Positions 36,787-46,541 of a stretch of 64,000 bases of DNA are shown piece by piece. Positions within the stretch are counted from its first letter, which is position 1. The number at the start of each line of letters is the position of its first letter. The notes below the pieces were generated by a model. It searched no databases. It was not told where the DNA came from and saw only the letters and a program-made list of their open reading frames with translations. Position numbers and translations under genes: made by a program. This stretch comes from Cognataquiflexum aquatile (GTDB lineage Bacteria; Bacteroidota; Bacteroidia; Cytophagales; Cyclobacteriaceae). The DNA lies in the NCBI RefSeq assembly GCF_003316845.1, contig NZ_QMIK01000007.1:62001-126000 (forward strand), read 5' to 3'.

Positions 36787-37071
36787 TCAGATTCTAAATT
36801 GAAACACTAAAAATACAATTAATTCCCAAAAGCACTTGGTTTAGATTAAAAATAGCCGTTATCCCTTGGGATTACTAAAAAATGCATGGTTTTTGCAACC
36901 TAGGTAAAAGTTAATTATTTGAGGAAAAGATTGGGTTTAACCAATTTCGCCCGGAAATATTTTCAGTCCTTAACAAAACATTGGGTAACATGAATTGTAA
37001 CTGTTTTGTGATTAAATTAGTGAATGTTTAACCGCAGTCTCAGAAAAACGGACTGCACAAATATAAAAGTC

Positions 37072-37302
37072 ATGTCACAGCTATTGAATTCAATATTTAG
37101 AATCGCCAAAAAAAGCCTCAAAACCGTTGAGCCTGCCGTGATGCTATTTTCAGGTACATACCTGTTGACACAGGGCATTCAAAATAAAAATCTTCCGATG
37201 GGTCTTGCCGGAGGAATGCTCGTCTTCCGAGGAGGATTAGACTTGGGCAAAGTCATTGAAGAAAGTGATTTGAAAGAATTAGAGGCGGAAAAAATCAAAT
37301 AG
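37072..37302 (+). CDS. Small membrane protein of unknown function
   Basis: A 76-residue protein from ATG 37072 (MSQLLNSIFR); the frame also allows an earlier ATG at 37024 giving 92 residues, and the shorter start better matches a membrane protein with a basic N-terminus. It has two short hydrophobic stretches (VEPAVMLFSGTYLLTQGI and MGLAGGMLVFRGGL), as in small DUF2892-like inner-membrane proteins, but the match is weak. Followed by a terminator at 37366-37395. No operon partner. Confidence 0.6.
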   Translation: MSQLLNSIFRIAKKSLKTVEPAVMLFSGTYLLTQGIQNKNLPMGLAGGMLVFRGGLDLGKVIEESDLKELEAEKIK

Positions 37303-37365
37303 TCCATCCATTCAATATCGGTCTGTAGTCCACTTTGACTGACTTTGACCCTCCAAACCAAGCCT

Positions 37366-37395
37366 CTGATGTTTCTCTCAAGAAACATCAGTTTT
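37366..37395 (+). terminator. Intrinsic terminator of the small membrane protein gene
   Basis: An 11-bp stem, ctgatgtttct (37366-37376) with agaaacatcag (37381-37391), a 4-base loop and a following T-rich run. A weaker inverted repeat, ctcccgca (37416-37423) with tgcgggag (37470-37477), lies downstream. Confidence 0.8.
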
Positions 37396-37511
37396 ATTAT
37401 TTTGAGTAAAATATCCTCCCGCATCTATCTCGATCTCATTGAATCTTTCTTTTATGAAACCGAAACAGCTGCGGGAGTATTTATGTGTAATTACTTTTTG
37501 CAGTCGAAAAC

Positions 37512-38840
37512 TCATTTTCCAAACTTTCCAAAAATCCAGTCGTCTGCTTTTTTGCCTTGCTCAGGATAAGTCCAATGGCCTGTCTCAGGTACGACAAACA
37601 CATCTTTCGAAGCCTTGATTTCATTGAAAGCTGAATAGTAAGAAGTCGGTGGACAAGTGTCATCATTGTATCCCCAAGTGTAAAATCCGGGGGTTTTGAG
37701 AATCCTTGCAAAATTGACCACGTCATAATAACCGATGGTTTCGATGACTTCGGGTTTGTTGAATTTCTGTAAATTATTACCTGCAAAAACATGGGGCCAA
37801 CCTCCTGCCCTTCCTTCGAGATATCCTGTCATGTCACTCATCGCCGGATACATGGCAGTGAGGTATTTGATCCGCGGATCCAAAGCGGCTGTAATGATCG
37901 ACAACGCGCCACCCTGACTTCCGCCTTGGATGCCTAGATTTTTGCCGTCATACTCCGGTAAGGAAACCAAAAAGTCAACGGCACGGATACATCCTAAATA
38001 AACCCTCTTGTAATAGTAAAGGTCTTTGTCCCAGATGTTAAAAGTCGGATAACCATTTAAGGCCGCAGAACCAAGGTTGTTGTAAACTTCCTGATTCATG
38101 TCAATCGGAATTCCGTGAATTCCGATCTGCAAGGTAATCGCGCCACGGACAGATTTGTTGGCGTCACCGAAGTAAGGCCTGATGCCTGCACCGGGGACCA
38201 ACAAAATAGCAGGATATTTAGCGCCGCCTTTGGGTACAGTCAAGACGCCATAGATTCGGCTGTTTCGCACATTTTGAAAATTGACATGATATACATCCAC
38301 TTGGTCTGTGCTTCTTTCAGGTTGGTGGATCATCTTGGCATCCATCGGGATTTTGGCAAGTTCAGATTTTCCTGTATTCCAAAACTCCTCAAAATCCTTT
38401 GGCATTTTGACGGTAGGTTTGATATTTTCAGGTTCAAATCCTGCGGTTCCGATTCCTCTGTATTCCTTTCCATCAATGGTCGCAAATACTTCACACCTGA
38501 GGAATCCGGGATTCTTCATGGTGAATTTTTCGATGGTTGCCTTTCCATCTTTCAGTTTCAAAGAGCCTTCTTTGATCGGTTCCATTTTTTCTTCTTTGAC
38601 TACATAGCGGACATTTTCTACAGCTACCGGTCGGCCTGATTGGGTGACAGAAACAGAAAACTCCACGTTCTGACCTGTTTTATAGGTCCAATCTTCCCTG
38701 TCAGGGACTACAGAGATTTCGAGGAATTGCCTTGGGATCTGGGAAAAAGATTCAACAGAAATGCTAAAGCAGAGCAGAAGCAGCATCCCAAAATGGAAAT
38801 GCAGGTTTGGTTTGAAAGTTGATTTTTGATTCATGGTCAT
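37512..38840 (-). CDS. Secreted acetylxylan-esterase-like hydrolase (AXE1 family)
   Basis: A 442-residue alpha/beta hydrolase with an N-terminal signal segment (about 18-34, ending SFSQ). An N-terminal beta domain (35-140) precedes the AXE1-type catalytic domain, with GIQGGSQGGALS (nucleophile Ser308), the acid near DDTCPPTS and the base in ETGHWTY. CE7-like enzymes remove acetyl groups from xylan or small sugars. The sugar substrate is not evident. Stand-alone, convergent with the small membrane protein gene. Confidence 0.87.
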   Translation of the reverse strand: MTMNQKSTFKPNLHFHFGMLLLLCFSISVESFSQIPRQFLEISVVPDREDWTYKTGQNVEFSVSVTQSGRPVAVENVRYVVKEEKMEPIKEGSLKLKDGKATIEKFTMKNPGFLRCEVFATIDGKEYRGIGTAGFEPENIKPTVKMPKDFEEFWNTGKSELAKIPMDAKMIHQPERSTDQVDVYHVNFQNVRNSRIYGVLTVPKGGAKYPAILLVPGAGIRPYFGDANKSVRGAITLQIGIHGIPIDMNQEVYNNLGSAALNGYPTFNIWDKDLYYYKRVYLGCIRAVDFLVSLPEYDGKNLGIQGGSQGGALSIITAALDPRIKYLTAMYPAMSDMTGYLEGRAGGWPHVFAGNNLQKFNKPEVIETIGYYDVVNFARILKTPGFYTWGYNDDTCPPTSYYSAFNEIKASKDVFVVPETGHWTYPEQGKKADDWIFGKFGK

Positions 38841-39024
38841 TTTGGTTTGTCGAAGTAATATACCTTGAAATCTGCAAATTTTATGAGCAAATAGAATCCT
38901 GTACCTTCCTTCTATTCATGAATTTCCACTTAGATATTTCATTTTAGGCATTTAAATGGGAATGCATTATCTTATATTCAATTTCAATAAAATCAAAATG
39001 TCATCTATCAGCCAAACATCCGTT

Positions 39025-41061
39025 ATGAAACGCATAATAAGCTTCTTACCCATTTTATTACTCCTTTTTTCCTTTGAGACTTTTGGACAGACAAAGTCCA
39101 ACCTGACACTTTTGGACCTTTTTGATCTGGAATATGTATCCGATCCGCAGATTTCACCGGATGGTAGCAAGATCATTTATGTCCGCAATTTCAAGGATGT
39201 CATGACTGACAATGATCTCTCCAATCTCTGGATGGTCAATTTTGACGGAAGTCAAAACAGGCCGCTGACCCAAGGCAATCAGCGGGATTTTATGCCGAGA
39301 TGGTCACATGACGGCAGCAAGATTGTATTCAAATCCAACATGCAGGATGAGAAAACAAAGCTTTTCCTGATGTGGCTGGATACAAAAGAAACCGTTGCAT
39401 TGACCAATTCGGCAATTGCACCTGGAGAAGTGTCATGGTCCGGGGACGACAAACAACTGGCGTTTTCCATGTTTGTCCCAAAAGAAAACAAGTCAACATT
39501 GCTTAAAATCCCCACCAAACCTGAGGGAGCAAAATGGAACGATGCGCCGATTTACATCGATCAGATGGTTTACAGGAGCGATGGTGCGGGCTACTTAAAA
39601 AGCGGGAACACACAGATTTTTACTTTGGGAATCGACGGCGGAAAACCTACCCAACTCACTTTTTCTGAATTGAACCATGGAAATCCAATTTGGTCCAAAG
39701 ACGGAAAGTCGCTCATCTTTTCTGCAAACCTCCACGAAAAGCACGAGCTCGAACCATTGAATTCAGAAGTTTACCAACTCACCTTGGCTGACGGAAAAAT
39801 CAATCCTTTGACCAAAAGATTTGGTCCGGATTCTAATCCTGTACTGTCTCCTGATGGCAGCAAAATCGCCTATTTGGGATTTGATGACAGGTTTCAGGGA
39901 TATCAAGTGACCAAACTCTATGTAATGAACGCCGACGGAACAGATTCCAAAATGCTAGGTGGGGATCTTGACCGAGATATTGAAAACATCATTTGGGAAG
40001 GAAACAGCAGGGGAATCTATTTCCAATATGGCGAACATGGAAATATCAAAATAGGCCATGTTGCCTTGACTGGAAAAGTAAGAACCATTACCGAGGGACT
40101 TGGTGGCTTAGATTTAGGAAGGCCATACGTTGTCGGCCAATTTACAGTATCTGCCAACAACAGATTCGCCTATACTTCGGGAGGAACAGAGCATCCTGCG
40201 GATTTGGGTACTTGGGGAGATGGAAATACCAACAGGCTCACAAGAGTCAATGAGGATTTATTCCACTCAAGAAAAATAGGAAGTGTAGAAGAAATCTGGT
40301 GGGAATCGTCTTTTGACAAAAGGAAAGTTCAGGGATGGATCATCACGCCACCTGATTTTGACCCTAACAAAAAATACCCGATGATCCTCGAAATCCACGG
40401 AGGTCCATTCACGATGTATGGCAAATCATTCACTTATGAATTGCAGGCGATGGCTGCTGCAGGTTATGTCGTGCTCTATACCAATCCAAGAGGAAGCACC
40501 GGATATGGAGAAGAATTTGGGAACCTCATCCACCACAATTACCCGAGCAACGACTATGATGACTTGATGTCGGGCGTAGATGCGGTAATTGCCAAAGGCT
40601 ACATCGATACCAAAAATCTTTTTGTCACAGGAGGAAGTGGCGGCGGAGTGCTGACCGCTTGGATTATTGGAAAAACAGACCGTTTTAAAGCTGCAGTAGT
40701 TGCCAAGCCTGTCATCAATTGGTATAGCCATGCCCTCTATGCTGATAATCCGGCGTTCTTTACCAAGTATTGGTTCCCGGGAAAACCTTGGGAAGAAACC
40801 GAAAATTATATGAAGCGCTCTCCGATTTCCTTGGTCGGCAATGTCAAAACCCCGACTATGTTGCTGACAGGAGAATCAGATTTCAGAACCCCAATCGGAG
40901 AATCCGAGCAATACTATGCAGCATTGAAGTTAGAAGAAGTCGAAACCGCCATGGTCAGAATCCCCAATGCTTCCCATGGATTGGTAGACAAGCCAAGTAT
41001 GCTGATGAGTAAAGTGGCAGCGATATTGAGTTGGTTTGATTATTATAAAGCGAAGCCTTGA
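39025..41061 (+). CDS. Secreted S9 family prolyl oligopeptidase
   Basis: A 678-residue S9 peptidase from the start MKRIISFLPI, which begins the signal peptide (ending TFGQ); an earlier in-frame ATG at 38956 would prepend 23 non-conserved residues. An N-terminal beta-propeller with PD40-type repeats (PQISPDGSKIIYVRNF, PVLSPDGSKIAYLGF) precedes the alpha/beta hydrolase domain with VTGGSGGGVLTAW (Ser), GESDFRTP (Asp) and NASHGLVDK (His). It cleaves oligopeptides in the envelope. A relic of a second S9 gene lies 200 bases downstream. Confidence 0.93.
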   Translation: MKRIISFLPILLLLFSFETFGQTKSNLTLLDLFDLEYVSDPQISPDGSKIIYVRNFKDVMTDNDLSNLWMVNFDGSQNRPLTQGNQRDFMPRWSHDGSKIVFKSNMQDEKTKLFLMWLDTKETVALTNSAIAPGEVSWSGDDKQLAFSMFVPKENKSTLLKIPTKPEGAKWNDAPIYIDQMVYRSDGAGYLKSGNTQIFTLGIDGGKPTQLTFSELNHGNPIWSKDGKSLIFSANLHEKHELEPLNSEVYQLTLADGKINPLTKRFGPDSNPVLSPDGSKIAYLGFDDRFQGYQVTKLYVMNADGTDSKMLGGDLDRDIENIIWEGNSRGIYFQYGEHGNIKIGHVALTGKVRTITEGLGGLDLGRPYVVGQFTVSANNRFAYTSGGTEHPADLGTWGDGNTNRLTRVNEDLFHSRKIGSVEEIWWESSFDKRKVQGWIITPPDFDPNKKYPMILEIHGGPFTMYGKSFTYELQAMAAAGYVVLYTNPRGSTGYGEEFGNLIHHNYPSNDYDDLMSGVDAVIAKGYIDTKNLFVTGGSGGGVLTAWIIGKTDRFKAAVVAKPVINWYSHALYADNPAFFTKYWFPGKPWEETENYMKRSPISLVGNVKTPTMLLTGESDFRTPIGESEQYYAALKLEEVETAMVRIPNASHGLVDKPSMLMSKVAAILSWFDYYKAKP

Positions 41062-41073
41062 TTTTGCCCTCTT

Positions 41074-41099
41074 GGCGTAGTTTGTAACTACGCCTTTTT
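41074..41099 (+). terminator. Intrinsic terminator of the S9 peptidase gene
   Basis: A 9-bp stem, ggcgtagtt (41074-41082) with aactacgcc (41086-41094), and a 3-base loop, followed by five T residues, 13 bases after the stop codon. Confidence 0.85.
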
Positions 41100-41253
41100 A
41101 TGATTTTGAATTTGTAATTCTACCTTTTCAACAATAACTTAAAATTGTTTTGTAAAGCCAAAATTCCAATTACAAATTGGAAGGATAAAAGGGTGGAATA
41201 ACATATCCCACCCAGTCCACTATTCACCGTTTGACTACTCCCAGGTGTGGGGC

Positions 41254-41304
41254 AAAGTGGCAGCGATCTTAAGCTGGTTTGATTATTATAAAGAAAAACC
41301 CTGA
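41254..41304 (+). pseudogene. C-terminal relic of a lost second S9 peptidase gene
   Basis: The 51 bases read KVAAILSWFDYYKEKP plus stop, against KVAAILSWFDYYKAKP plus stop at the end of the intact S9 gene (41011-41061). Only 7 bases differ, and five of these are silent third-position changes, so the source was a diverged, once-functional paralogue, not a fresh copy. Similarity continues a few bases past the stop. Upstream sequence no longer resembles the gene. The relic overlaps, in antisense, the 3' end of the next gene. Confidence 0.85.
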
Positions 41305-41930
41305 TTTTCCCATCTCGATAAAATCAGATTTTCCCTGATCAGTTTTTTGATCGCAGGAATATTGGCATAGTCAATATTCTTGCCTTCAAAAAACGCGGGA
41401 AGATCAGTCATGCGGGTAATTACCTGATCCAATTCTGCATCCCTAATCCCTGATTTCAACAGTTGCCTTCTGAGCTCTACCATCAGCGCCAAAAGGCTCC
41501 AGTTCTGAAAATCCCCATTGAGGAAATCTCCCTTTTTCCCTGAAGATTTATCCAAACCCAAGGCGATTTCACGTACATCGTCTATACTCGCAGTGACTAG
41601 AATCTGGGAATTTTCACCTTTTTTATCGCTAAGTTCATCGATAAAATATATCACCCGATTGAACTTGTAGCTGATCTCCAAATCAAGTTTTTCCACCAAT
41701 TCGGTTCGGGATTTTTTGTCTTCCTTTTTCTCTTTATAATCATCATAGGCCACCACCCCACCGGAGAGAAAAACAGCAGACAATATCCAAAGACCGAGTT
41801 TGCTGTTGAAAAAATAGATCACTTTCCCCCATCCTATCTTTTTGTCAGCTTCATTTTGAAGTTTTTCCCTGACTTCAAACCGGCAAGTTTCCCTTAATCT
41901 GATAAGCTCTTTTTCTTCTTCTGACAACAT
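41286..41930 (-). CDS. Unrecognised protein with one transmembrane helix
   Basis: A 214-residue protein. Residues 1-35 are charged and helical, a single transmembrane helix follows (about 46-62, LGLWILSAVFLSGGVVAY), and the rest is predominantly helical and charged. No catalytic motif or family was recognised. Its last residues (QGFSL) are read from the antisense strand of the S9 relic at 41254-41304, so the C-terminus may have been created by the deletion that destroyed the S9 copy. Stand-alone. Confidence 0.6.
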   Translation of the reverse strand: MLSEEEKELIRLRETCRFEVREKLQNEADKKIGWGKVIYFFNSKLGLWILSAVFLSGGVVAYDDYKEKKEDKKSRTELVEKLDLEISYKFNRVIYFIDELSDKKGENSQILVTASIDDVREIALGLDKSSGKKGDFLNGDFQNWSLLALMVELRRQLLKSGIRDAELDQVITRMTDLPAFFEGKNIDYANIPAIKKLIRENLILSRWENQGFSL

Positions 41931-42046
41931 ATTAAAATCAATTTTTGGATTATTGATTTGAATTTATTGGAAAAAAAATTAGGGTTAAATGATTATTTGC
42001 CAATAATCCAAAAATCCTTACCAATCAGGAAAGAAAACCCTGCTGT

Positions 42047-42094
42047 AAAAAAAATCCCAATTCCGGCAAGGGTGGATCTTGCCGGAATTGGGAT
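42047..42094 (-). terminator. Strong terminator of the tricorn-like protease gene
   Basis: A 17-bp perfect stem (42054-42070 with 42078-42094, core ccggcaag) and a 7-base loop. On the minus strand it is followed by seven U residues (complement of 42047-42053), about 90 bases after the stop. A second hairpin, ctgcttgtg-tctt-cacaagcag (42122-42143), lies between it and the gene. Confidence 0.85.
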
Positions 42095-42183
42095 GGTAAT
42101 TTTAATATTACTTCCATTCTCCTGCTTGTGTCTTCACAAGCAGCAACCCTCAATTAAAATCCCAATTGATGAGTATTTTAATC

Positions 42184-45100
42184 TTACTTCTTCTTCATTC
42201 CTTTCGCCGTCCTGTCTTCATATGCCGGAGCCGGAGTCATGGTAGATGGATTGGTAGGAATGAGTTTCAATACTTCTTGAACTACTCTTTCCATCTGAGG
42301 ATCTCTTCCCTGCATCATCAGGTTAGGGTCATCCCACACGACGATATCCGGGCTTACACCTTCACCTTCCCAAAACCAATGTCCTGCATTGTCATAGAGT
42401 CTTGCATCCGGAACGGTGATTCCTCCACCGTCTATCAACTGATGTCCTGTAGCCGGTCCAACCAAAATCCCGAGTGTATTTTCTCCGACAATCGGTCCTG
42501 CCTTCAACACCTTGAAAGCCCAAGGAAGTCCATCACCGCCGGATCCGGCCCAACCGTTGATCAACATACCCATCGGTCCGGTATTGGCTTTGATAGGGTT
42601 GGTATGGTCACGGCCATGTCTCCAATGCAGGTTGTAGACCACCGGTCTTTGGAGCAATTCCAAAAATCTGTCTGCCAATTGCCCGCCGCCATTGAATCTT
42701 TCGTCGATGATAAATCCTTTTTTGTCCAATTGGCCATAATACATACTGACCAATTCCCGCTGACCGTCACCGGAAGTATTGGACATGTAGACATAGCCAA
42801 GCTGTCCATCAGAAAGCTTTTCGACAAGTTTTCTGTTATTCTCAAGCCATTCTAGGTATCTGAGGTTTGACTCTTCGCCCGGCGAAAGACAGGTGATGAC
42901 CACGTCTCTGCTTGATTCCGAATTGCCGTTTTTCTGCCCCACTGTCAAGGAAACAGTCTTTCCGCTCAAACCTTCAAATGCCGCATAAGGATCTTTGTTG
43001 GGATCGAGCTTGATGCCATTGACAGCAAGGATAAAATCCCCTTCCTTCACCTCCACGCCTGATCTGTCAAAAGGCGACCTGACTTCGGTATTCCACGCAG
43101 CAGGTTTTACAATCCTCTTTATTTTATATCGGTCTCCGTCTTTTGCCCACTCGATTCCAAGAAATCCCGTCATCAATGGCGTCACTGATTCTACATCACC
43201 GCCATTGGTATAGGTATGGCCTGCGGCAAGTTCTGCCTGCATGTTGGATTGGATATTGGTAATGTCCCAACGTGTTCTGGCATCTTTGATCAAAGCTCCA
43301 TAACGTTTCCTCATATCCTCCCAATCCACACCCTGCATATTGGGATCGTAGAAGAAATCCCTGTATCGTCTCCAGGTATCATTGAAAATCTGATTCCATT
43401 CTTCCCTCGCCACCCAATTCATGACAAGACCGGTGGTTGGGATAGGCTTCTCCATTTTTTGTGCTGCATTTGCTACAATGATTCCAAACTGACCATTGCT
43501 AGAAATCAAAATGGATTTGCCGTCAGCAGAGACAACATAGTTGTTCACCTTATCCAAAATGGTTTTTTCCTCCCTCTCCTTGATATCATAATACATCAAA
43601 GTCGAACCATTGTCTCCCGATCCGGTCCTTGGGTACCGCATGAAAACCAATTTGTCGTCGATGGCTGTCATCTTTCCAAAATTCCCCGGCTTGACAGGAA
43701 GGATTACCACCCTAGACTCCAAACCATCAAAATCAATGGATACCTGAACGCCATTGGCCTTCTTTTCTTCGGGTTTCTTTTCGTCAGGCTTCTTGTCCGC
43801 GGCAATTGTAATGGTGTCATTTTTTGGAGCCAAAAGAGAAGCCACAGATTTGTTCAGGCTGATTGCACCGATTTGGGTTGCATTGGGATACACCCATGTA
43901 CCGTCACCCAAAGCTGAGTAAACAGGATCCATATTCCGGTTGGTCTGGAAAAAAAGGTATTTTCCGTCCTTGCTAAATGTCGGAGAATCATCTGAATAAT
44001 ACCCTGAAGTCGCCTGAGTCAATTTGTTTCCTTCTACATCGTAGATGAAAATGGCCGTATTGGCATTTTCAAGGCCAATCGGGAAAGTAACATATTTAGA
44101 ATCAGGAGACCAAGAGATCGGAAAACCGGGCGCTCCACCATGTCCGATGACCCAATGGGTATTGCCGGCTTTTTTGACCTGACCCGACACGGCATCTACT
44201 ATGGAGATATCATGCTTTTCATCTATGAACGCTAATTTTTTGCTATCAGGAGACCAATGCAAGGTGTATCCAAATCCACCTTTTCGGTCGGTAAGTTTTT
44301 TGGCTTCCTGATTTCCTTGGGTATTTTGAAGGTATATTTCATTTTCCCCTGATCGGTCGCTCCAATAGGCAACTGATTTGCCATCAGGAGACCAAGCAGG
44401 GCTGTGGTCCAAAGCACCGCTTGATTGGGTCATGTTGAGGGTGAAACCTTCCTTCGAAGGGACATTGAACAGCTCGCCTCTTGCCTGAAAAACAACCCTT
44501 TTGGCATCCGGTGAAACGGTCATATTGGCGATGTTTTTGCTCACATCTTTTTGTTGAGCCATTTCAACAGATAGGTCACTGACTACGTGGACATCTACTT
44601 TTTTGTAGTTTTTGGTAGCAAGGTCCATCAGGTAAAGGTCGCCGCCCATTTCAAAAACCAGTTCCTTTTCACTTGCTGAAAGGTAGGAAATATCAAAATC
44701 TTTGAAATTGGTAAGCTGCGACATGGCTTTGGACTTGGTGTCATAAGCCCAGATATTCAGTCTCATGTCGGGGTTTTCATCCGAAAGAAAATAAACCGTG
44801 GTTCCCGACCAGGCCGGTTTGCCATCAATGGCTATCCTGTTGGTGACATTTTCGACCTTTTTGGAAGCCATGTCATAGATCAGGATATCGGAGTTGTTGC
44901 CGCTGCGGATTCTTTTGAAAGGATAATTTTCAGTGATTTTGGTAATGTAAGCCAATTGCTTTCCATCAGGAGAAAAACTCGCCAATTCTCCATAGGGCAA
45001 AGGCAACTTCTCAGGAAAACCACCTTCTTTATTGACTAGAAAAAACTGGTTTAACAACCTTCTTCCACCCAGTTCACCTGTGGAACCGAAAAGCAACTGC

Positions 45101-45453
45101 TTCCCATCAGGATGCCAGTCAATCATGCGGTCAGGGAAGGACTTGTACGTAACCCTGGTTGGTATGCCACCGGTAACCGGCATCATGAACACGTCAAGAT
45201 TGCCATTATAGCTCGCTGAAAATGCGATGGATTTCCCATCAGGGGAAAATCTCGGCCATGATTCTTCTCCGGGAGAACTAGTCAATTGGGTGGCCATGCC
45301 TCCCGCTTTGGGAACTGTCCAGATATCTCCACCAAATACAAATGCAATCTGGGAATCCGAGACATCCATATACCGCATCAACTTCGCATTGATCTGGGCA
45401 ATGGATGGTGAAACTGTACAGATCAAAAAGAGTAATGTGAAAATTTTTTTCAT
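42184..45453 (-). CDS. Tricorn-like S41 peptidase, secreted
   Basis: A 1089-residue protein from MKKIFTLLFL at 45453, which starts the signal peptide (ending SIAQ); the frame extends 9 codons further but the shorter start fits. Order: signal peptide, a long N-terminal beta-propeller region with repeated PDGKxxAF/Y units, a tricorn core/PDZ region (LLINGWAG upstream; GVEVKEGDFILAVNGIKLDP in the PDZ), and an S41 catalytic domain with MLINGWAGSGGDGLPW holding the nucleophile Ser. Residues such as AAGHTYTNGGD supply the catalytic His. Degrades peptides in the envelope. Its terminator lies at 42047-42094. Confidence 0.92.
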   Translation of the reverse strand: MKKIFTLLFLICTVSPSIAQINAKLMRYMDVSDSQIAFVFGGDIWTVPKAGGMATQLTSSPGEESWPRFSPDGKSIAFSASYNGNLDVFMMPVTGGIPTRVTYKSFPDRMIDWHPDGKQLLFGSTGELGGRRLLNQFFLVNKEGGFPEKLPLPYGELASFSPDGKQLAYITKITENYPFKRIRSGNNSDILIYDMASKKVENVTNRIAIDGKPAWSGTTVYFLSDENPDMRLNIWAYDTKSKAMSQLTNFKDFDISYLSASEKELVFEMGGDLYLMDLATKNYKKVDVHVVSDLSVEMAQQKDVSKNIANMTVSPDAKRVVFQARGELFNVPSKEGFTLNMTQSSGALDHSPAWSPDGKSVAYWSDRSGENEIYLQNTQGNQEAKKLTDRKGGFGYTLHWSPDSKKLAFIDEKHDISIVDAVSGQVKKAGNTHWVIGHGGAPGFPISWSPDSKYVTFPIGLENANTAIFIYDVEGNKLTQATSGYYSDDSPTFSKDGKYLFFQTNRNMDPVYSALGDGTWVYPNATQIGAISLNKSVASLLAPKNDTITIAADKKPDEKKPEEKKANGVQVSIDFDGLESRVVILPVKPGNFGKMTAIDDKLVFMRYPRTGSGDNGSTLMYYDIKEREEKTILDKVNNYVVSADGKSILISSNGQFGIIVANAAQKMEKPIPTTGLVMNWVAREEWNQIFNDTWRRYRDFFYDPNMQGVDWEDMRKRYGALIKDARTRWDITNIQSNMQAELAAGHTYTNGGDVESVTPLMTGFLGIEWAKDGDRYKIKRIVKPAAWNTEVRSPFDRSGVEVKEGDFILAVNGIKLDPNKDPYAAFEGLSGKTVSLTVGQKNGNSESSRDVVITCLSPGEESNLRYLEWLENNRKLVEKLSDGQLGYVYMSNTSGDGQRELVSMYYGQLDKKGFIIDERFNGGGQLADRFLELLQRPVVYNLHWRHGRDHTNPIKANTGPMGMLINGWAGSGGDGLPWAFKVLKAGPIVGENTLGILVGPATGHQLIDGGGITVPDARLYDNAGHWFWEGEGVSPDIVVWDDPNLMMQGRDPQMERVVQEVLKLIPTNPSTMTPAPAYEDRTAKGMKKK

Positions 45454-45548
45454 AGTGGTTTGGGTTTTGGTATTTTTCAAAAGTTAGAAATTAAACATGG
45501 TTTTCTAATAACCTTGGTTTAAAAATGGGAGATTATGGGAAAGAAATC

Positions 45549-45571
45549 AAAAAAGGCCTTTATAAGGCCTT
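45549..45571 (-). terminator. Terminator overlapping the stop codon of the esterase gene
   Basis: The palindromic word aaggcctt (45553-45560 and 45564-45571) forms an 8-bp stem with a 3-base loop, and on the minus strand is followed by a U-run (complement of 45549-45554). The stop codon (45560-45562) lies at the stem-loop junction. Confidence 0.78.
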
Positions 45572-46456
45572 CATCCATTTTTCGACATCATCCATCCAAC
45601 GGACTTCGGAAGTGGGATTGATCATGCCATAACCGTGTCCCCCTTTTTCGAAGTAGGTATGGGAAACGGGAACATTTTTTTGCTTCAACGCCGCTTCAAA
45701 AAGGTAAGAGTTTTCAATTTTGACAGGATCGTCTTTAGCATGGACAAGGTAGGTGGGAGGCGTTTCGGCGGTAACTTGCTTGTCATTGGAATAAAGGTCG
45801 ATCATACCTTGTGGCGGTTTTTCCCCGATCAGGTTTTTGGAAGAACCACTGTGCCCTACTTCTTTATCAAAGGTAATCACAGGATACACCAAGACCATAA
45901 AATCCGGCCTCAGACTGGTTTTCTTTGGGTTTTCGATTACTTCCCGTTTGAAATGTGTGCCGGCAGTAGAAGCCAAATGACCACCTGCCGAGAAGCCCAT
46001 GATTCCAATCTGATCTGGTTTTACATTCCATTTGGCTGCATTTTCCCGAACCATTTGGATAGCGCGCTGTGCATCCTGAAGTGGCCCGATGCTTTTGTCC
46101 TCCATGGCCAATCCATTTGGCAACCTGTATTTCAGCACAAAAGCAGCCACTCCCCTTTTGGCAAATTCCTTTGCCACATCATGGCCTTCATGCCCTGCCG
46201 CCAACAACCAATATCCGCCACCGGGACAAATGATGATGGCTTTTCCTGTTGCCGTTTCTTTGGACGGAAGATAAGCAGTCAGTGTGGGGACGGTTACTTT
46301 GCTGATGATCAAAATTCCATCATCCCTCACCTCAGAAGTTTCTACATTGGGCACGTCCTTGGAATTGGGAATCGGTCCCTCATATAAAGGCATTTCGGTT
46401 TGGGAGAAAAGCAAAGAAGACATCAGACAAAAGCAAAAAAGGAAAAGGAATTTCAT
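45560..46456 (-). CDS. Secreted alpha/beta hydrolase (esterase)
   Basis: A 298-residue protein from MKFLFLFCFC at 46456, which begins the signal peptide (ending LFSQ); a longer frame to 46483 is less likely. The lipase/esterase motif IIICPGGGYWLLAAGHEG (oxyanion hole), GFSAGGHLAS (nucleophile Ser), Asp in LVHAKDDPVK and His in GGHGYGM form the triad. Similar enzymes deacetylate or cleave esters on carbohydrates; substrate unknown. Stand-alone between the tricorn-like and DUF1593 genes. Confidence 0.9.
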   Translation of the reverse strand: MKFLFLFCFCLMSSLLFSQTEMPLYEGPIPNSKDVPNVETSEVRDDGILIISKVTVPTLTAYLPSKETATGKAIIICPGGGYWLLAAGHEGHDVAKEFAKRGVAAFVLKYRLPNGLAMEDKSIGPLQDAQRAIQMVRENAAKWNVKPDQIGIMGFSAGGHLASTAGTHFKREVIENPKKTSLRPDFMVLVYPVITFDKEVGHSGSSKNLIGEKPPQGMIDLYSNDKQVTAETPPTYLVHAKDDPVKIENSYLFEAALKQKNVPVSHTYFEKGGHGYGMINPTSEVRWMDDVEKWMKAL

Positions 46457-46541
46457 GATTTGGGATATTTTTGAAGGATGCAATTTATAATGAATATTCT
46501 ACGGCTAAAGGCAATTTTATAAAAGTTTGTTTTCAACTCTC

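Noticed and set aside
41254-41304. Recent tandem duplication of the S9 gene end
   Set aside because: Five of seven base differences are silent, which fits an old functional paralogue better than a fresh copy.
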